64,000 nucleotides of DNA from Sphingobacteriales bacterium (GTDB lineage: Bacteria > Bacteroidota > Bacteroidia > Chitinophagales > Chitinophagaceae), in the NCBI GenBank assembly GCA_003963365.1, contig RXJG01000002.1, positions 575,722 through 639,721 of the forward strand, written 5' to 3'. A program made the position numbers and the translations under genes. Under the pieces are notes generated by a model, which was given only the letters and a program-made list of their open reading frames with translations, searched no databases and was not told the DNA's origin. Of the stretch, positions 1-10,141 are shown one piece after another. Positions within the stretch are counted from its first letter, which is position 1; every line of letters begins with the position of its first letter.

Positions 1-1
1 A

Positions 2-1087
2 GGTGGAATTGGTAATGAACATGTGATTGATCTCTCGACCGGGTTAGAAGTAAAGTTTGTTGGGTGGGATACACAACACAATAAACATACATTGAGTGCT
101 GAATTGGGTTTTGATCATCATACTGCTGCTTCATCTGCTTATGTATCAAAGACCGGTGCTTCCAAAACAGGCGGTACCCGAATCTATCCATCTCTCAACT
201 GGTCAGTAGAAAATTTAAAGGGAAATAGTTTTGGTATAGGAGTGTATTATTCTCATGAATATAATTACCAGTCTGTTGGACTGGAAGTAAATGGTTCAAA
301 GAAATTAAGTTCCAATACTGAGATCAATGGAAAAGTTTCAGGATTTTTTGACAGGGTAAAAATGATCTATCCATCTGAATTAATTCCGGGAACAAATAAT
401 AACACTACTGGCGGGGGCTATTCAACGTACACTACCGCCAGCGGAAGAACTGTTACCGTAAGAGATGGACAGGAGTATAGTGACGATATCCCATCCAGTG
501 CCCGTAATACTTTTACTGCTTCTGCTTCATTGGCGCAGATAGTGAATAAAAGAATGCAGTTTAGTGTGATGACAGACCTGGTAGAACAAACAGGTTATTT
601 GGGTTTGCCATTTCATCGTGTTTATTTTACAGATGGAACAGCGCATGTAGAAAATTTGCCCGATAACAGAACTAAACTTCCTCTTGGATTTCGTTTGAAT
701 TATTTTATGGGTGACCATTTTGTATTCAGAGCTTATTACCGTTACTATATGGACAGTTGGGGAATAAGATCGCATACTGCAGATATTGAAATCCCGGTGA
801 AATTTAATTCGTTCTTCTCGGTATCGCCTTTCTATCGTTATTATACACAAACAGCAGCAAAGTATTTTGGAGCTTATGCTACACATACATCAGCTGATAC
901 TTATTATACCAGTAATTTTTCTTATTCTAAATTAAACAGCCAATTTTATGGAGTGGGAATACATCTTGCTCCACCAAAGGGAATTTTAAATCAGCATTTG
1001 AATACACTGGAAGTAAGGTATGGACATTATACACAATCAACAGATTTGTATTCTAATGTTATTTCATTTGCCTTTACATTCAAGTAA
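2..1087 (+). CDS. DUF3570 family outer-membrane protein (5' end outside the window)
   Basis: The frame is open from base 2 (a GTG at 23 is the first start-like codon), so the gene begins before the window and about 361 C-terminal residues are visible. The protein is rich in alternating aromatic/polar strands such as FRAYYRYYMDSWGI and ends in SFAFTFK, a terminal phenylalanine-rich strand expected of an outer-membrane beta-barrel. The composition and the order of strands match the DUF3570 family, which in Bacteroidota often lies beside DUF4266 and thioredoxin/FAD:protein FMN transferase genes; those would lie upstream and cannot be seen. The molecular function of DUF3570 is unknown. It faces a minus-strand gene 35 bp away, with no clear terminator between them. 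Confidence 0.75.
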   Translation, partial: GGIGNEHVIDLSTGLEVKFVGWDTQHNKHTLSAELGFDHHTAASSAYVSKTGASKTGGTRIYPSLNWSVENLKGNSFGIGVYYSHEYNYQSVGLEVNGSKKLSSNTEINGKVSGFFDRVKMIYPSELIPGTNNNTTGGGYSTYTTASGRTVTVRDGQEYSDDIPSSARNTFTASASLAQIVNKRMQFSVMTDLVEQTGYLGLPFHRVYFTDGTAHVENLPDNRTKLPLGFRLNYFMGDHFVFRAYYRYYMDSWGIRSHTADIEIPVKFNSFFSVSPFYRYYTQTAAKYFGAYATHTSADTYYTSNFSYSKLNSQFYGVGIHLAPPKGILNQHLNTLEVRYGHYTQSTDLYSNVISFAFTFK

Positions 1088-1122
1088 AAATTAGTGGTGG
1101 TTTTTAACAGCACGGGTATTGT

Positions 1123-1680
1123 TTACTTTTTAAACAATATCTGTGCTTGTACTATTGCTGCAATGCCCTGAATAGTTCCCATAGTGATGAAAAGAATATT
1201 GAACGAACCGTAATGCGCAATTAATCCACCCACCAAAATAGCGGCGCCGGTTACTATTTGTGATTGACCGCTTGATAATCCCCATGCATAAGCATCATGT
1301 TCATCAGCAACATTCTTTGCATACAACGCATCCCATGCAGGTGTACCGACTGCTTCTGCCATTCCTAACCCGGCTTGTACAAGAAACAGTTGCCAGGAAT
1401 TTGACACAAATAAATAAAAAAAAGTGAACAAGGCATTTAATGCATAGCCGGCAACCATTACTTTATCTTTGTATGGTTTACCATTGATGAGTTTGCCTAC
1501 AATAATATAACAGATACCGGTAATGGCAAGATAAGTAGCCCATGCCCAGGTAATATCTAAAATATCTCCGCCAACTTTTTCTGCAAATACAGCAAACAAA
1601 GGTCCGAGCATACCTTCGCCAAAGTACCATATATTGGCACCCATCAATAATATTTTGCTAGTTCGGGATAGTCGTGTCAT
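1123..1680 (-). CDS. Half-length MFS-type membrane protein (six helices)
   Basis: A 185-residue protein with six hydrophobic segments (about residues 8-30, 42-62, 73-92, 96-120, 129-152 and 157-182). It resembles one half of a major facilitator transporter, which normally has twelve helices and about 400 residues. The ATG start at 1680 is good. The stop is followed after 35 bp by the end of another gene, so no second half is left downstream in any frame. It lies 44 bp after a full-length MFS gene on the same strand, probably in the same transcript. It may be a natural six-helix protein that pairs with itself, or a degenerate remnant. The substrate is unknown. Confidence 0.7.
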   Translation of the reverse strand: MTRLSRTSKILLMGANIWYFGEGMLGPLFAVFAEKVGGDILDITWAWATYLAITGICYIIVGKLINGKPYKDKVMVAGYALNALFTFFYLFVSNSWQLFLVQAGLGMAEAVGTPAWDALYAKNVADEHDAYAWGLSSGQSQIVTGAAILVGGLIAHYGSFNILFITMGTIQGIAAIVQAQILFKK

Positions 1681-1724
1681 GTTTGTCGTCGGTAAAATAA
1701 AATTACATCAAAATAAAGAACGAA

Positions 1725-2924
1725 TTAATAAATCTGTTCATCAAAAACTGGTGGAGGTGTAATGTTTTTGGTGGTGATGAAACGATTTTTCCACGCAACC
1801 GTTGCAGAAGCCAATGCCATTATGATGAGTAATGCAAATGCTTTGGATAAGCCCATTACTTCGGATAATACACCAATGATGGATGGACCGGCTAAAAAAC
1901 CAATCAAACCACCGGTAGTTACCATCGCAAAGCCTTCTACTTTGCTCAGTCCGGGAATATTGCCCGATGTTCTGAATAATACAGGAACAATACAGGAACA
2001 TCCAAAGCCAATGATGATATAACCGGTAACCGCCATCCCGATTACTGGGGCAAGCACTACCAGGGCAAAACCAATAGCGGCTAATAATGCCCCGCCAATC
2101 ACTGCTTTTTTATTGCCTATGGCAGTAACGATAGCGTCACCATTCAGCCTTCCAATCGTCATAGCAATACTAAAACCTGCATAACCAATACTGATCAATG
2201 CTTTGGGTGAATGCATTACTTCTTTAAAATAAATAGCACTCCAGTCGGCCACGCAGCCTTCGGCCATAAATGAAACCATGCACATAAATGAAATACCCAG
2301 GATGCTGAGGGAAGGCCATTTCAATCCTGAGCCGGAATGGATAATTTCTTCATTAGCCAGTAAATAATTTCTGCTGCAAGTGATAACCGTTATTATAATA
2401 ACCGCTACAATAACTATATGCCATCCGGAAACCAATTGCAGGGAAAAAAATAATGCAGCCAGTCCGGCACTTACTGCGCCACCCATGCTGTATAACCCAT
2501 GACAGGTACTCATAAATAGCCGGTTGTATTTTTTTTCCATGATGTTTACCGTGGCGTTAGTGGAAACGCCATTTAAAAAACTGAGCAGCCCAAATGCATA
2601 CAAACAAGCCCAGAACATTAACCGGTTAACTGAGTTGATCTGCAGAATCATTATACAACTGGTAGCGATATAACCCCATGCCATCCATTTACCTACTGGT
2701 ATTTTACTGAATATTTTAGTAGATATTAAAACCCCGGTGATAGCTCCAATTGGAGAGAGTAATAATGATAAACCAAGACTGGCATCAGAAAAACCAAGCC
2801 GGTATTTAACCGATGGAATGGATGCTACCCAAATACCAAATAACAAACTGGATGCGGAGAATAAAAAACCAACCGCCAGCACTGGTTTAAATTTGATGAA
2901 AGTCCGGAAATTTTTAAGCAGCAT
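1725..2924 (-). CDS. MFS transporter, YbjJ/fucose-permease-like
   Basis: A 399-residue inner-membrane transporter with about twelve hydrophobic helices. The motif EGCVADWSAIYF near residue 225 is typical of YbjJ-like major facilitators, often annotated as sugar or fosmidomycin-type transporters without a proven substrate. An in-frame TTG lies two codons upstream, but I chose the ATG at 2924 because a promoter-like TAATTTTG ends only three bases before it, which would put the TTG inside the promoter. The message is therefore probably leaderless or nearly so. The next gene downstream on the same strand is a half-length MFS protein 44 bp away. Confidence 0.8.
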   Translation of the reverse strand: MLLKNFRTFIKFKPVLAVGFLFSASSLLFGIWVASIPSVKYRLGFSDASLGLSLLLSPIGAITGVLISTKIFSKIPVGKWMAWGYIATSCIMILQINSVNRLMFWACLYAFGLLSFLNGVSTNATVNIMEKKYNRLFMSTCHGLYSMGGAVSAGLAALFFSLQLVSGWHIVIVAVIIITVITCSRNYLLANEEIIHSGSGLKWPSLSILGISFMCMVSFMAEGCVADWSAIYFKEVMHSPKALISIGYAGFSIAMTIGRLNGDAIVTAIGNKKAVIGGALLAAIGFALVVLAPVIGMAVTGYIIIGFGCSCIVPVLFRTSGNIPGLSKVEGFAMVTTGGLIGFLAGPSIIGVLSEVMGLSKAFALLIIMALASATVAWKNRFITTKNITPPPVFDEQIY

Positions 2925-2927
2925 GCA

Positions 2928-2956
2928 CAAAATTAAGTTGCATAAACTTCACCCAA
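2928..2956 (-). promoter_or_regulatory. Bacteroidota-type promoter for the MFS gene
   Basis: Reading the minus strand, TTG (2954-2956) is followed after 18 bp by TAATTTTG (2928-2935), a full match to the -7 element TAnnTTTG of Bacteroidota. The ATG at 2924 lies three bases after it, so transcription should begin at or next to the start codon. Confidence 0.55.
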
Positions 2957-3015
2957 GTAATACAAAATTGATGAAAGGTGATGGAAAATAACCACATCCA
3001 ACGTTTGCAGAAAGC

Positions 3016-3678
3016 TTATTCACCTTTATAAGGATCAGCTATTTTCTTCGCTTTATATACAATGTCGCCAAAACTTACTGTACAATTTTTTCCCAGTGGT
3101 GACTGGGCTAAAAAACCAAGATGGAGTGTGTATGGGAAATTGATTTGAAGATGCCGGACCAGTAACCAGTTTTTACCATTATCGGAACAATATAGCGTAA
3201 TTACATTGTCTGCTTTTGCAATTTTAAAATATACCTTATTACTGGTATAAGAAACCGAATTACAATCATCAGAAACATCTTTAGTCACTACTGTAACCAC
3301 TCTTCGGTTACCGGTATAATCTTTTTCATAACAAAACTTAATCCAGTTAATACTATCGGCTTTTAATACAATAGCGCCGCCATCCCATTTGTTGGCAAAG
3401 GAGTGTTTTATTGAAGCGATCAGTATAAAGTTCACATCCGGGGTAAACAAAAGCTTGGGTGCATTATCAGTATTATAAGTTACGTTTGGATCCCGGAACA
3501 TATCTGTTTTAGCGCCGCTTTCAATAATAAAACTGTCTTTTTTATTGATAAACTTTTGCGGTTTTATTTCCCAGCCAAGTTTATGCGGTATGCCTTTAAT
3601 CGTAATTGAATCTTCCGTTTGTGTATGAGCTGTGATAAAAATAAGCAGCAAACAGCAAGCGATTAACGTAATTTTCAT
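3016..3678 (-). CDS. Secreted DUF1349 (concanavalin-A-like) protein
   Basis: A 220-residue protein with a signal peptide (about residues 1-20, ending THTQ). The remainder is a beta-rich domain with the DUF1349 pattern: a segment on the observed signal (WDGGAIVLKADSINW), a YCSDNGKNW stretch, and the closing GFLAQSPLGKNCTVSF. Proteins of this family adopt a jelly-roll fold and are often labelled 'regulation of enolase protein 1', a name taken from a weak eukaryotic match that should not be read as a function. A carbohydrate-binding or glycan-related role is only an inference. It is divergent from the DsrE-like gene, with 148 bp between them. Confidence 0.7.
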   Translation of the reverse strand: MKITLIACCLLLIFITAHTQTEDSITIKGIPHKLGWEIKPQKFINKKDSFIIESGAKTDMFRDPNVTYNTDNAPKLLFTPDVNFILIASIKHSFANKWDGGAIVLKADSINWIKFCYEKDYTGNRRVVTVVTKDVSDDCNSVSYTSNKVYFKIAKADNVITLYCSDNGKNWLLVRHLQINFPYTLHLGFLAQSPLGKNCTVSFGDIVYKAKKIADPYKGE

Positions 3679-3826
3679 TGTTGAGTATTTACAGCCTTAA
3701 GTTAAGACAAATCTTTCGGTAGTTATTGTTTGCTGAAATGATTGAAGGAAAAAGGAGTGGAATATATGATGATATTTTTTTGTTTTTGCCTGTATTTATT
3801 TCGCTTATCTTTCAATTAAAAAATAT

Positions 3827-4507
3827 ATGAGAAAATTAATGGCATTGTTCATCGGTATTCTTTCCTGCAGTATGGGGGTGGCACAAGTATCCAAAACCGA
3901 CAGCATAATTAATGTACTGAAGCATCAGAGAGATAGTATATTGAAGGCTATTTATAAGGCCGATTCAATAAAAACTGAAAAAGAATTTGGTGATAAAATC
4001 CGCTGGGAAAAATTGAAATCAAATGCCAGTTTCCCAGTATTGAATGCCGGTGAATTTTCAGGTGTATTACAGGTAAAAGATCCAACTGAGGTCCCCGATC
4101 CAAACCAGGATTATAAATTGTTATTTGAACTGGTTAATAATAATCCGGATTCCATTATCAAGGATAATAACGAAGGACTGGTAGAAGTAGTGAGGGTAAT
4201 TAATTTACACGTAGCTTCCGGTATTCCTTTAAAAAGAATTATCCCGGTTATAGTGGTACATGGCGGGGCTTTGAATGCATTTACTACCAATGAATATTAC
4301 AATAAAAAATTTAAAAGTGATAATCCCAATATTAAAGTAATAGGTGAACTGGAAAAACTGGGTGCAAAAATTATTGCCTGCGGACAGGCGATGGCTTATA
4401 AAAACATACAGAAAGAAGACCTCTTACCCACGATTAAAGTATCCATCACGGCACAAACTGTGTTAACTAATTACCAGTTAAAAGGATTTGTGTGGATGAG
4501 TAAATAA
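3827..4507 (+). CDS. Exported DsrE-like sulfur-relay-fold protein
   Basis: A 226-residue protein with a cleavable signal peptide (about residues 1-19, ending VAQ). The C-terminal 120 residues ([14 protein letters not shown] ... [14 protein letters not shown] ... [14 protein letters not shown]) fit the DsrE/DsrF-like fold, with a cysteine in IACGQAM at the place where DsrE proteins carry the conserved cysteine. Characterised DsrE/TusD proteins pass sulfur in the cytosol; periplasmic members like this one are common in Bacteroidota and have no proven role. The first ~90 residues are charged and helical. The next gene begins 47 bp downstream and may be co-transcribed. Confidence 0.7.
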   Translation: MRKLMALFIGILSCSMGVAQVSKTDSIINVLKHQRDSILKAIYKADSIKTEKEFGDKIRWEKLKSNASFPVLNAGEFSGVLQVKDPTEVPDPNQDYKLLFELVNNNPDSIIKDNNEGLVEVVRVINLHVASGIPLKRIIPVIVVHGGALNAFTTNEYYNKKFKSDNPNIKVIGELEKLGAKIIACGQAMAYKNIQKEDLLPTIKVSITAQTVLTNYQLKGFVWMSK

Positions 4508-4554
4508 TTCCATTACGTAAAGATGATTTAAATTACCGCTCAAATTTTAGTACA

Positions 4555-7500
4555 ATGAAAAAATTGCTGCTGGCCCATTTGGCATTTTTATTTACTGTTT
4601 CAGTTATTGCACAATCAAAACCTGATACTACTTCCGCTGATGTAAACAATTACTTCAAACCATTAAAATGGCGTTGTATTGGCCCGTTCAGAGGTGGCCG
4701 TTCAGTTTGTGCTACCGGTGTGGTGGGTAACCCAATGGTTTATTATATGGGAACAACCGGTGGCGGTGTTTGGAAAACAGAGGACATGGGCATTACGTGG
4801 AATAATATTAGTGATGGATTTTTTAAAACTGGTTCTGTTGGGGCAGTGGCTGTTGCTGAAAGTGATCCCAATGTAGTATATGCAGGCATGGGTGAACATG
4901 CGGTACGTGGTGTAATGTCCAGTTATGGAGATGGTGTTTACAAATCAACTGATGCCGGTAAAACATGGAAGAAGATAGGACTGGATTTAACGCAGCATAT
5001 TGCAAGAATCGTAATTCATCCAAAAGATCCTAACATTATTTATGTAGCGGCACAGGGGCAACTCTATGGTAAATCCAAAGAAAGAGGAATATATAAATCA
5101 ACCGATGGTGGTGTTACCTGGAAGAATGTGTTGTTTGTAAATGAAAAAACCGGTTGCAATGAATTGTCGATTGATGTAAATAATCCCCGCATATTATATG
5201 CCAGCATGTGGGAACATGGCCGTGAGCCGTGGCGCATAACCAGTGGCGGACCAGGCAGTGGTTTATATAAATCAACCGATGGCGGGGATCATTGGGATAG
5301 AATGACAGAAGGATTGCCCAAAGAAATGGGTAAAATGGCCATTGCAGTTTGCCGGTCTAATTCAGATAAAGTGTATGCATTAATTGAAAGTGATTGGGAA
5401 AAAGAGGCACAGGGATTATATGTTTCCAATGATGCCGGCAAAAGCTGGCAGCAGGTGAGCAGTGATCACCGGTTGATACAACGGGCATGGTATTATATTG
5501 AAGTTTTTCCCGACCCTAACAATGAAAATACTGTGTATGTAATGAGTGCCCCTGCTATGAAAAGTACAGATGGCGGTAAAACATGGGAAAATATGTCAAC
5601 CATGCACGGTGATCATCATAACCTGTGGATTAATCCCAATAACAGTAACAATATGATTATTTCTGATGATGGTGGCTCAGCTATTTCATTTAATGCCGGT
5701 AAATCATGGAGTACATTGAATAATCAGCCAACGGCACAGATGTATCGTATTAACGTTGATAATCTTTTCCCTTATAATATTTATGGTGGGCAGCAGGATA
5801 ATTCCAGCGTAAAAATCGCCAGTCGTGAATTAGGCAGTTACGGAATTACGGAAAGGAGCTGGAGTTATAGCGCCGGTGGTGAAAGTGCCTTTCTTGCTTT
5901 TAATCCTGATGATCCGCAATATGTAATGGGTGGCAGTTACCAGGGAACTATTGAAGTGTTAGATACAAAAGCAAAAGGAAGTACCAACATTATGGCGGCA
6001 CCTATTCAATACCTGAGTAAGGATGCAAAGGATATGAAATACCGGTTTAACTGGAATGCTCCTATCATCTGCAGTAAGTTTGAACCAAATGTTTTTTATC
6101 ATGGTGCTCAACTGCTGTTAAAGACTACCGATTATGGTAAAACATGGACAGAAGCTTCGCCTGACCTTACCCGCAATGAAAAAGAAAAACAAGGTAAACC
6201 CGGTGTTCCTTACACGAATGAAGCAGTAGGGGCGGAGAATTACGGAACTTTGGCTTACGTTATGGAATCTCCGCTGGAGAAAGGCGTTATCTGGACCGGA
6301 AGTGATGACGGCTATGTTTACGTAACAAGAGATAATGGTGCTACCTGGAAAAATGTTACACCGGCTGGTTTGCAGGAGTGTTTGGTAAATTGTATTGAAG
6401 TTTCTCCTTTTGATAAAGCAACTGCTTATATCGCTACTACACGTTATAAATTTAATGATCACACTCCGGGTTTATATAAAACAACTGATTATGGAAAAAC
6501 CTGGACAAAAATTTCCAATGGTATTCCTTATGGTGCTTATACCAGGACAATCAGGGAAGATGAAAAACGAAAAGATTTATTATTTGCCGGAACGGAACTC
6601 GGGTTATATGTATCATGGAACGGAGGTAAAGACTGGAGTCCATTTGGTTTGAATTTACCAGTAGTACCTATTACAGATTTGAAAGTTTACAGAGATAACC
6701 TGATTGCCGCAACAATGGGACGTTCTTATTGGATACTGGATGATATGAGTTTATTACGTCAATATAAAAAGGGTGATAGTGCAATGACTTTATTTCAACC
6801 AACACCTGCTTATTTGGTAAATGGATACAGTGATATGGATAATGCAGGAAATGATTTTAAAGGTGTTACTACATCTTACGGAATAAACCCGGCAACCGGA
6901 GTGGTGTTGTATTATCAATTACCTGATGTGAAAGATGCAATTGTTACAATGGAAATAAAAGATGCAGATGGAAATATTGTGAGGACATTTAGTTCAAGGG
7001 CAGATAGTACTTATAAAGCATTTGACGGTGCAGCACCACGGGATCCTGTATTATCAAAATCAAAAGGGCTAAATAAATTTGTATGGAATATGCGTTGTGC
7101 TACTATACCCGGTGTTCCTTATGCTGATTTGGAATTAGGATTAAGAGGTCATAAAGTTCCTCCCGGAAAATATACCGTTATATTAAAAATGGGTACTCAA
7201 TCCGTATCAGCAGCAATAGAAATATTGCCGAATCCATTGTATGCGACAACTGCGACTGAATATAAAGAATACCATTCAGTAATGGGCAGCATGGAAGCTG
7301 AAGTAACAATCATGCATAAGATGATCAATACAATAAATGCGAAAAGAGAACAACTGGAAACTTTGATTTCTAATTTACCCGCAGACGATAAATTTGCAGC
7401 AGTTAAAAAAGATGCAGCTGATTTGGTAAAGAAAATGAAAGCATGGGATGAAGACATGGTGCAGCGTAAGTCAAAGACCTATGATGATGTGGAGAATTTC

Positions 7501-7713
7501 CCGAATAAATTTACTTCAGATTATCTGTATCTTATTAATCAAACAGAAAGTGATATTGCAAGAATCAATAAACCCAATCTTGATTTATTAAAAGAAATGA
7601 ATGCCAAATGGGTTGCACTTAAGCAAAGAGGAGAGGAGATATTAAATACTAATTTACCGGCATTAAATAAGCAATTAGCTGATGCAGGTGTTGGACCTGT
7701 TTGGATAAAATAA
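4555..7713 (+). CDS. Secreted BNR/VPS10-type beta-propeller protein
   Basis: A 1052-residue protein with a signal peptide (residues 1-19). Between about residues 75 and 690 I count about eleven BNR-type motifs of the form SxDxGxxW (for example [18 protein letters not shown]), the hallmark of sialidase/VPS10/photosystem-stability-factor beta-propellers. Residues 890-1050 form a mostly helical C-terminal region with charged heptads. Homologues are widespread in Bacteroidota and Acidobacteriota, where they are named 'glycosyl hydrolase' or 'sortilin-like', but I see no catalytic Asp/Glu/Tyr/Arg triad of sialidases that I can defend. A ligand-binding or protein-processing role outside the cytosol is inferred. 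A strong terminator follows at 7733. Confidence 0.75.
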   Translation: MKKLLLAHLAFLFTVSVIAQSKPDTTSADVNNYFKPLKWRCIGPFRGGRSVCATGVVGNPMVYYMGTTGGGVWKTEDMGITWNNISDGFFKTGSVGAVAVAESDPNVVYAGMGEHAVRGVMSSYGDGVYKSTDAGKTWKKIGLDLTQHIARIVIHPKDPNIIYVAAQGQLYGKSKERGIYKSTDGGVTWKNVLFVNEKTGCNELSIDVNNPRILYASMWEHGREPWRITSGGPGSGLYKSTDGGDHWDRMTEGLPKEMGKMAIAVCRSNSDKVYALIESDWEKEAQGLYVSNDAGKSWQQVSSDHRLIQRAWYYIEVFPDPNNENTVYVMSAPAMKSTDGGKTWENMSTMHGDHHNLWINPNNSNNMIISDDGGSAISFNAGKSWSTLNNQPTAQMYRINVDNLFPYNIYGGQQDNSSVKIASRELGSYGITERSWSYSAGGESAFLAFNPDDPQYVMGGSYQGTIEVLDTKAKGSTNIMAAPIQYLSKDAKDMKYRFNWNAPIICSKFEPNVFYHGAQLLLKTTDYGKTWTEASPDLTRNEKEKQGKPGVPYTNEAVGAENYGTLAYVMESPLEKGVIWTGSDDGYVYVTRDNGATWKNVTPAGLQECLVNCIEVSPFDKATAYIATTRYKFNDHTPGLYKTTDYGKTWTKISNGIPYGAYTRTIREDEKRKDLLFAGTELGLYVSWNGGKDWSPFGLNLPVVPITDLKVYRDNLIAATMGRSYWILDDMSLLRQYKKGDSAMTLFQPTPAYLVNGYSDMDNAGNDFKGVTTSYGINPATGVVLYYQLPDVKDAIVTMEIKDADGNIVRTFSSRADSTYKAFDGAAPRDPVLSKSKGLNKFVWNMRCATIPGVPYADLELGLRGHKVPPGKYTVILKMGTQSVSAAIEILPNPLYATTATEYKEYHSVMGSMEAEVTIMHKMINTINAKREQLETLISNLPADDKFAAVKKDAADLVKKMKAWDEDMVQRKSKTYDDVENFPNKFTSDYLYLINQTESDIARINKPNLDLLKEMNAKWVALKQRGEEILNTNLPALNKQLADAGVGPVWIK

Positions 7714-7732
7714 ACATTGGCTTCCTGTAAAT

Positions 7733-7762
7733 AAAAAGCTCCGGTAAATCCGGAGCTTTTTT
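7733..7762 (+). terminator. Rho-independent terminator after the BNR gene
   Basis: A 12-bp perfect stem (AAAAAGCTCCGG / CCGGAGCTTTTT) closes a five-base loop TAAAT and runs into T residues, 20 bp after the stop codon. Confidence 0.9.
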
Positions 7763-7820
7763 GTAAGAAGCGAATAAATAATATTTATTTAAGTTGCAGC
7801 CCGGAAATTAATTATGAAAG

Positions 7821-8699
7821 ATGAGTAAAGAAAGATCAGGTTTAAAACTGGTAGTCATTGGTATTTTATTTGCCATTCTCTGGTCATCAGCTTCTGCCGC
7901 AACTAAGATTGGATTAAAATCTGCACAGCCATTTGTAATTGCCGTAAGCCGTTTCTTTTTTGCCGGAGTATTAATGCTGATCATTGCTCATGTAATTATG
8001 AAAAAGCGGTTGCCTGAAAAGCAGGAGTGGAAACAACTGGCAGTTTATGGTTTTTTAAATATCAGCGTATATCTCGGCCTCTATGTAATTGCAATGCTTT
8101 ATGTTTCTGCCGGGCTTGGCTCATTAGCCGTTGGAACAAATCCTGTGCTCATCAGTATTATTGCTGCTGTTTGGTTAAGACAGCCATTAAAGATTTCTAC
8201 CATTATAAGTTTGGTATTATGCACAGCAGGTGTAGTAGTAGCAGCGTATCCATTATTAAAAAATAGTTATGCCACGCCAATGGGCTTATTGGTGTTGTTG
8301 ATCAGCATGCTTTCCTATTCAATTGGGGCAGTTTATTTTTCAAAAAACAAATGGAATGATCTGCACATACTTACTATTAATGGATGGCAAACAATAATGG
8401 GAGGAGTTTTTCTGTTGCCGTTCTTATTTGCTTTTTATGATGGAAGTAAAAATAAATACGATATTCATTCCATTGGTGGAATACTCTGGCTGGCGATTCC
8501 GGTTTCAATTGGTGCTGTTCAGTTGTGGTTGTATTTGCTGAGAGATAACCCGGTGAAAGCTTCTTTCTGGTTATTTCTTACTCCGGTGTTTGGTTTTATC
8601 ATCGCAGCACTCACCCTGCACGAACCAATCAGTTTATATACTTTAGTTGGTGTATTGTTAGTTATTGGAGGTTTGTATATTGTTCAGAAGAAGAAATAA
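7821..8699 (+). CDS. DMT-superfamily (EamA) transporter
   Basis: A 292-residue inner-membrane protein with ten predicted helices arranged as two EamA repeats (about residues 10-143 and 155-290). The first repeat opens with ILWSSASAATKIGLK and the second closes with LHEPISLYTLVGVLLVIGG, both typical of drug/metabolite exporters. Family members export amino acids, purines or small organic compounds; the substrate here cannot be told. The ATG at 7821 was chosen because an ATG seven bases upstream runs into a stop after three codons. The gene stands alone between two terminators. Confidence 0.85.
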   Translation: MSKERSGLKLVVIGILFAILWSSASAATKIGLKSAQPFVIAVSRFFFAGVLMLIIAHVIMKKRLPEKQEWKQLAVYGFLNISVYLGLYVIAMLYVSAGLGSLAVGTNPVLISIIAAVWLRQPLKISTIISLVLCTAGVVVAAYPLLKNSYATPMGLLVLLISMLSYSIGAVYFSKNKWNDLHILTINGWQTIMGGVFLLPFLFAFYDGSKNKYDIHSIGGILWLAIPVSIGAVQLWLYLLRDNPVKASFWLFLTPVFGFIIAALTLHEPISLYTLVGVLLVIGGLYIVQKKK

Positions 8700-8701
8700 A
8701 A

Positions 8702-8729
8702 AAATCCCCTTCGGTATTGAAAGGGATTT
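8702..8729 (-). terminator. Terminator for the alpha-oxoamine synthase gene
   Basis: Stem AAATCCC/GGGATTT with a further AA/TT step around a short loop. The T-rich tail is on the minus strand, so it mainly serves the gene ending at 8751; it may also slow transcripts of the DMT gene. Confidence 0.6.
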
Positions 8730-8750
8730 AAAATATTTTAATTAATAAGA

Positions 8751-10052
8751 TTATTTATTCTTTGGTCTTTCTCTTAAATAATCAAAACGCTTTCCACTTA
8801 CCTCAGCCATATCAGGAATTGCTTCTACACGGTAAGCACCGGCATCTAATTTCTTTTTTGTTTCATCAAATGCTTTGAGTGTGATTTCAATATCCTCATC
8901 AGTATGAGCAGCAGAAGGAATCAAACGATAAATAATATGTCCTTTAGGAATTACTGGATATACGACAATAGAAGCAAACACACCATAGTTTTCTCTCAGG
9001 TCCATCACCATTGCTGTGGCTTCTTCCACACCACCTTTCATATAAACCGGCGTAACAGGGCTGTCTGTTTTACCTATATCAAATCCACGGTCTTTTAATC
9101 CTTTCTGTAATTTTTGTGCATTGCTCCACAACTTAGCTTTTAACTCAGGCATTGTCTTCAGCATTTCTAAGCGCTTAAGGTTACCAATTACAATGGGCAT
9201 TGGTAAGCTCTTCGCAAAAATTTGTGAACGGATATTATAACGGATATAATCAATGATCTCTCTTTTGCCAGCTAAGAAAGCGCCGATTGAAGCCATTGAT
9301 TTAGCAAAAGTGCTGAAGTAAAGATCAATTCCATCCTGGCAACCTTGTTCTTCACCGGCACCGGCGCCTGTTTTTCCTAAAGTACCAAAACCATGTGCAT
9401 CATCTACCAGTAAACGAAATTCATATTTATCTTTCAGGTCAACGATCTCTTTTAGTTTTCCCTGGTCACCGGCCATTCCAAACACACCTTCTGTAATAAC
9501 CAGTATGCCGCCGCTTTTTTGTTTTTCAATTAAAGCCGTAGCTCTTTGCAATTGCTTTTCAAAATCTTCCACATCATTATGTTTGAAAACATAACGATGT
9601 CCCGGGTGCAAACGCAAGCCATCAATAATACAGGCATGGCTTTCTGCATCGTAAACAATTACATCATGACGGCCACACAAGGCATCAATAGCACTCATAA
9701 TTCCCTGGTAACCGTAGTTCATCAGGATAGCATCTTCCTTACCTTCAAAAGCAGCTAACTCAGCTTCCAGTTGTTCATGATAGTTGGAGTTTCCACTCAT
9801 CATTCTTGCACCCATGGGATAAGCTAAACCCCATTGTGCTGCTGCTTCCGCATCTACTTTACGTATTTCCGGGTGGTTGGCCAAACCAAGATAGTTATTC
9901 AAACTCCATACGATCACATCTTTACCGCGGAATTTCATGCGGCTGCTGATTTCTCCTTCTAATTTTGGGAATGCAAAATAACCGTGTGCTCTTTCTCTGT
10001 GCTGACCAATGGGTCCGAAGTTCTTCAGTAAGCGTTCAAAAATATCTGCCAT
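8751..10052 (-). CDS. Alpha-oxoamine synthase (SPT/KBL/AONS-type PLP enzyme)
   Basis: A 433-residue PLP enzyme that should condense an amino acid with an acyl thioester, with loss of CO2. Visible features: SLNNYLGL (50-57), the cofactor-stacking His139 in DAESHAC, Asp217 in LLVDDAHG, and the Schiff-base Lys251 in TFAKSMAS. The C-terminal extension (about 30 residues after the usual family end) is rich in charge. Candidate reactions are serine palmitoylation (sphingolipids), cysteate acylation (sulfonolipids), 8-amino-7-oxononanoate or 2-amino-3-ketobutyrate formation; no biotin or threonine genes are nearby. A lipid-forming role is my preferred inference, because many Bacteroidota make sphingolipids or sulfonolipids. 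The gene has its own promoter and terminator. Confidence 0.8.
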   Translation of the reverse strand: MADIFERLLKNFGPIGQHRERAHGYFAFPKLEGEISSRMKFRGKDVIVWSLNNYLGLANHPEIRKVDAEAAAQWGLAYPMGARMMSGNSNYHEQLEAELAAFEGKEDAILMNYGYQGIMSAIDALCGRHDVIVYDAESHACIIDGLRLHPGHRYVFKHNDVEDFEKQLQRATALIEKQKSGGILVITEGVFGMAGDQGKLKEIVDLKDKYEFRLLVDDAHGFGTLGKTGAGAGEEQGCQDGIDLYFSTFAKSMASIGAFLAGKREIIDYIRYNIRSQIFAKSLPMPIVIGNLKRLEMLKTMPELKAKLWSNAQKLQKGLKDRGFDIGKTDSPVTPVYMKGGVEEATAMVMDLRENYGVFASIVVYPVIPKGHIIYRLIPSAAHTDEDIEITLKAFDETKKKLDAGAYRVEAIPDMAEVSGKRFDYLRERPKNK

Positions 10053-10141
10053 ATTTCTTACAATTTGAAGATTTGGTGGTTTGAAAATTTGAAGATTAAA
10101 ATGGCATGATCTGATATCTCATTGTCATTTTAAAACCGGCG

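Noticed and set aside
1088-1122. Frameshifted second half of the six-helix MFS protein
   Set aside because: Only 35 bp separate its stop from the end of the DUF3570 gene, so no coding remnant can be there.
3016-3678. 'Regulation of enolase' function for the DUF1349 protein
   Set aside because: The name derives from a weak eukaryotic similarity; the protein is secreted and has no link to enolase.
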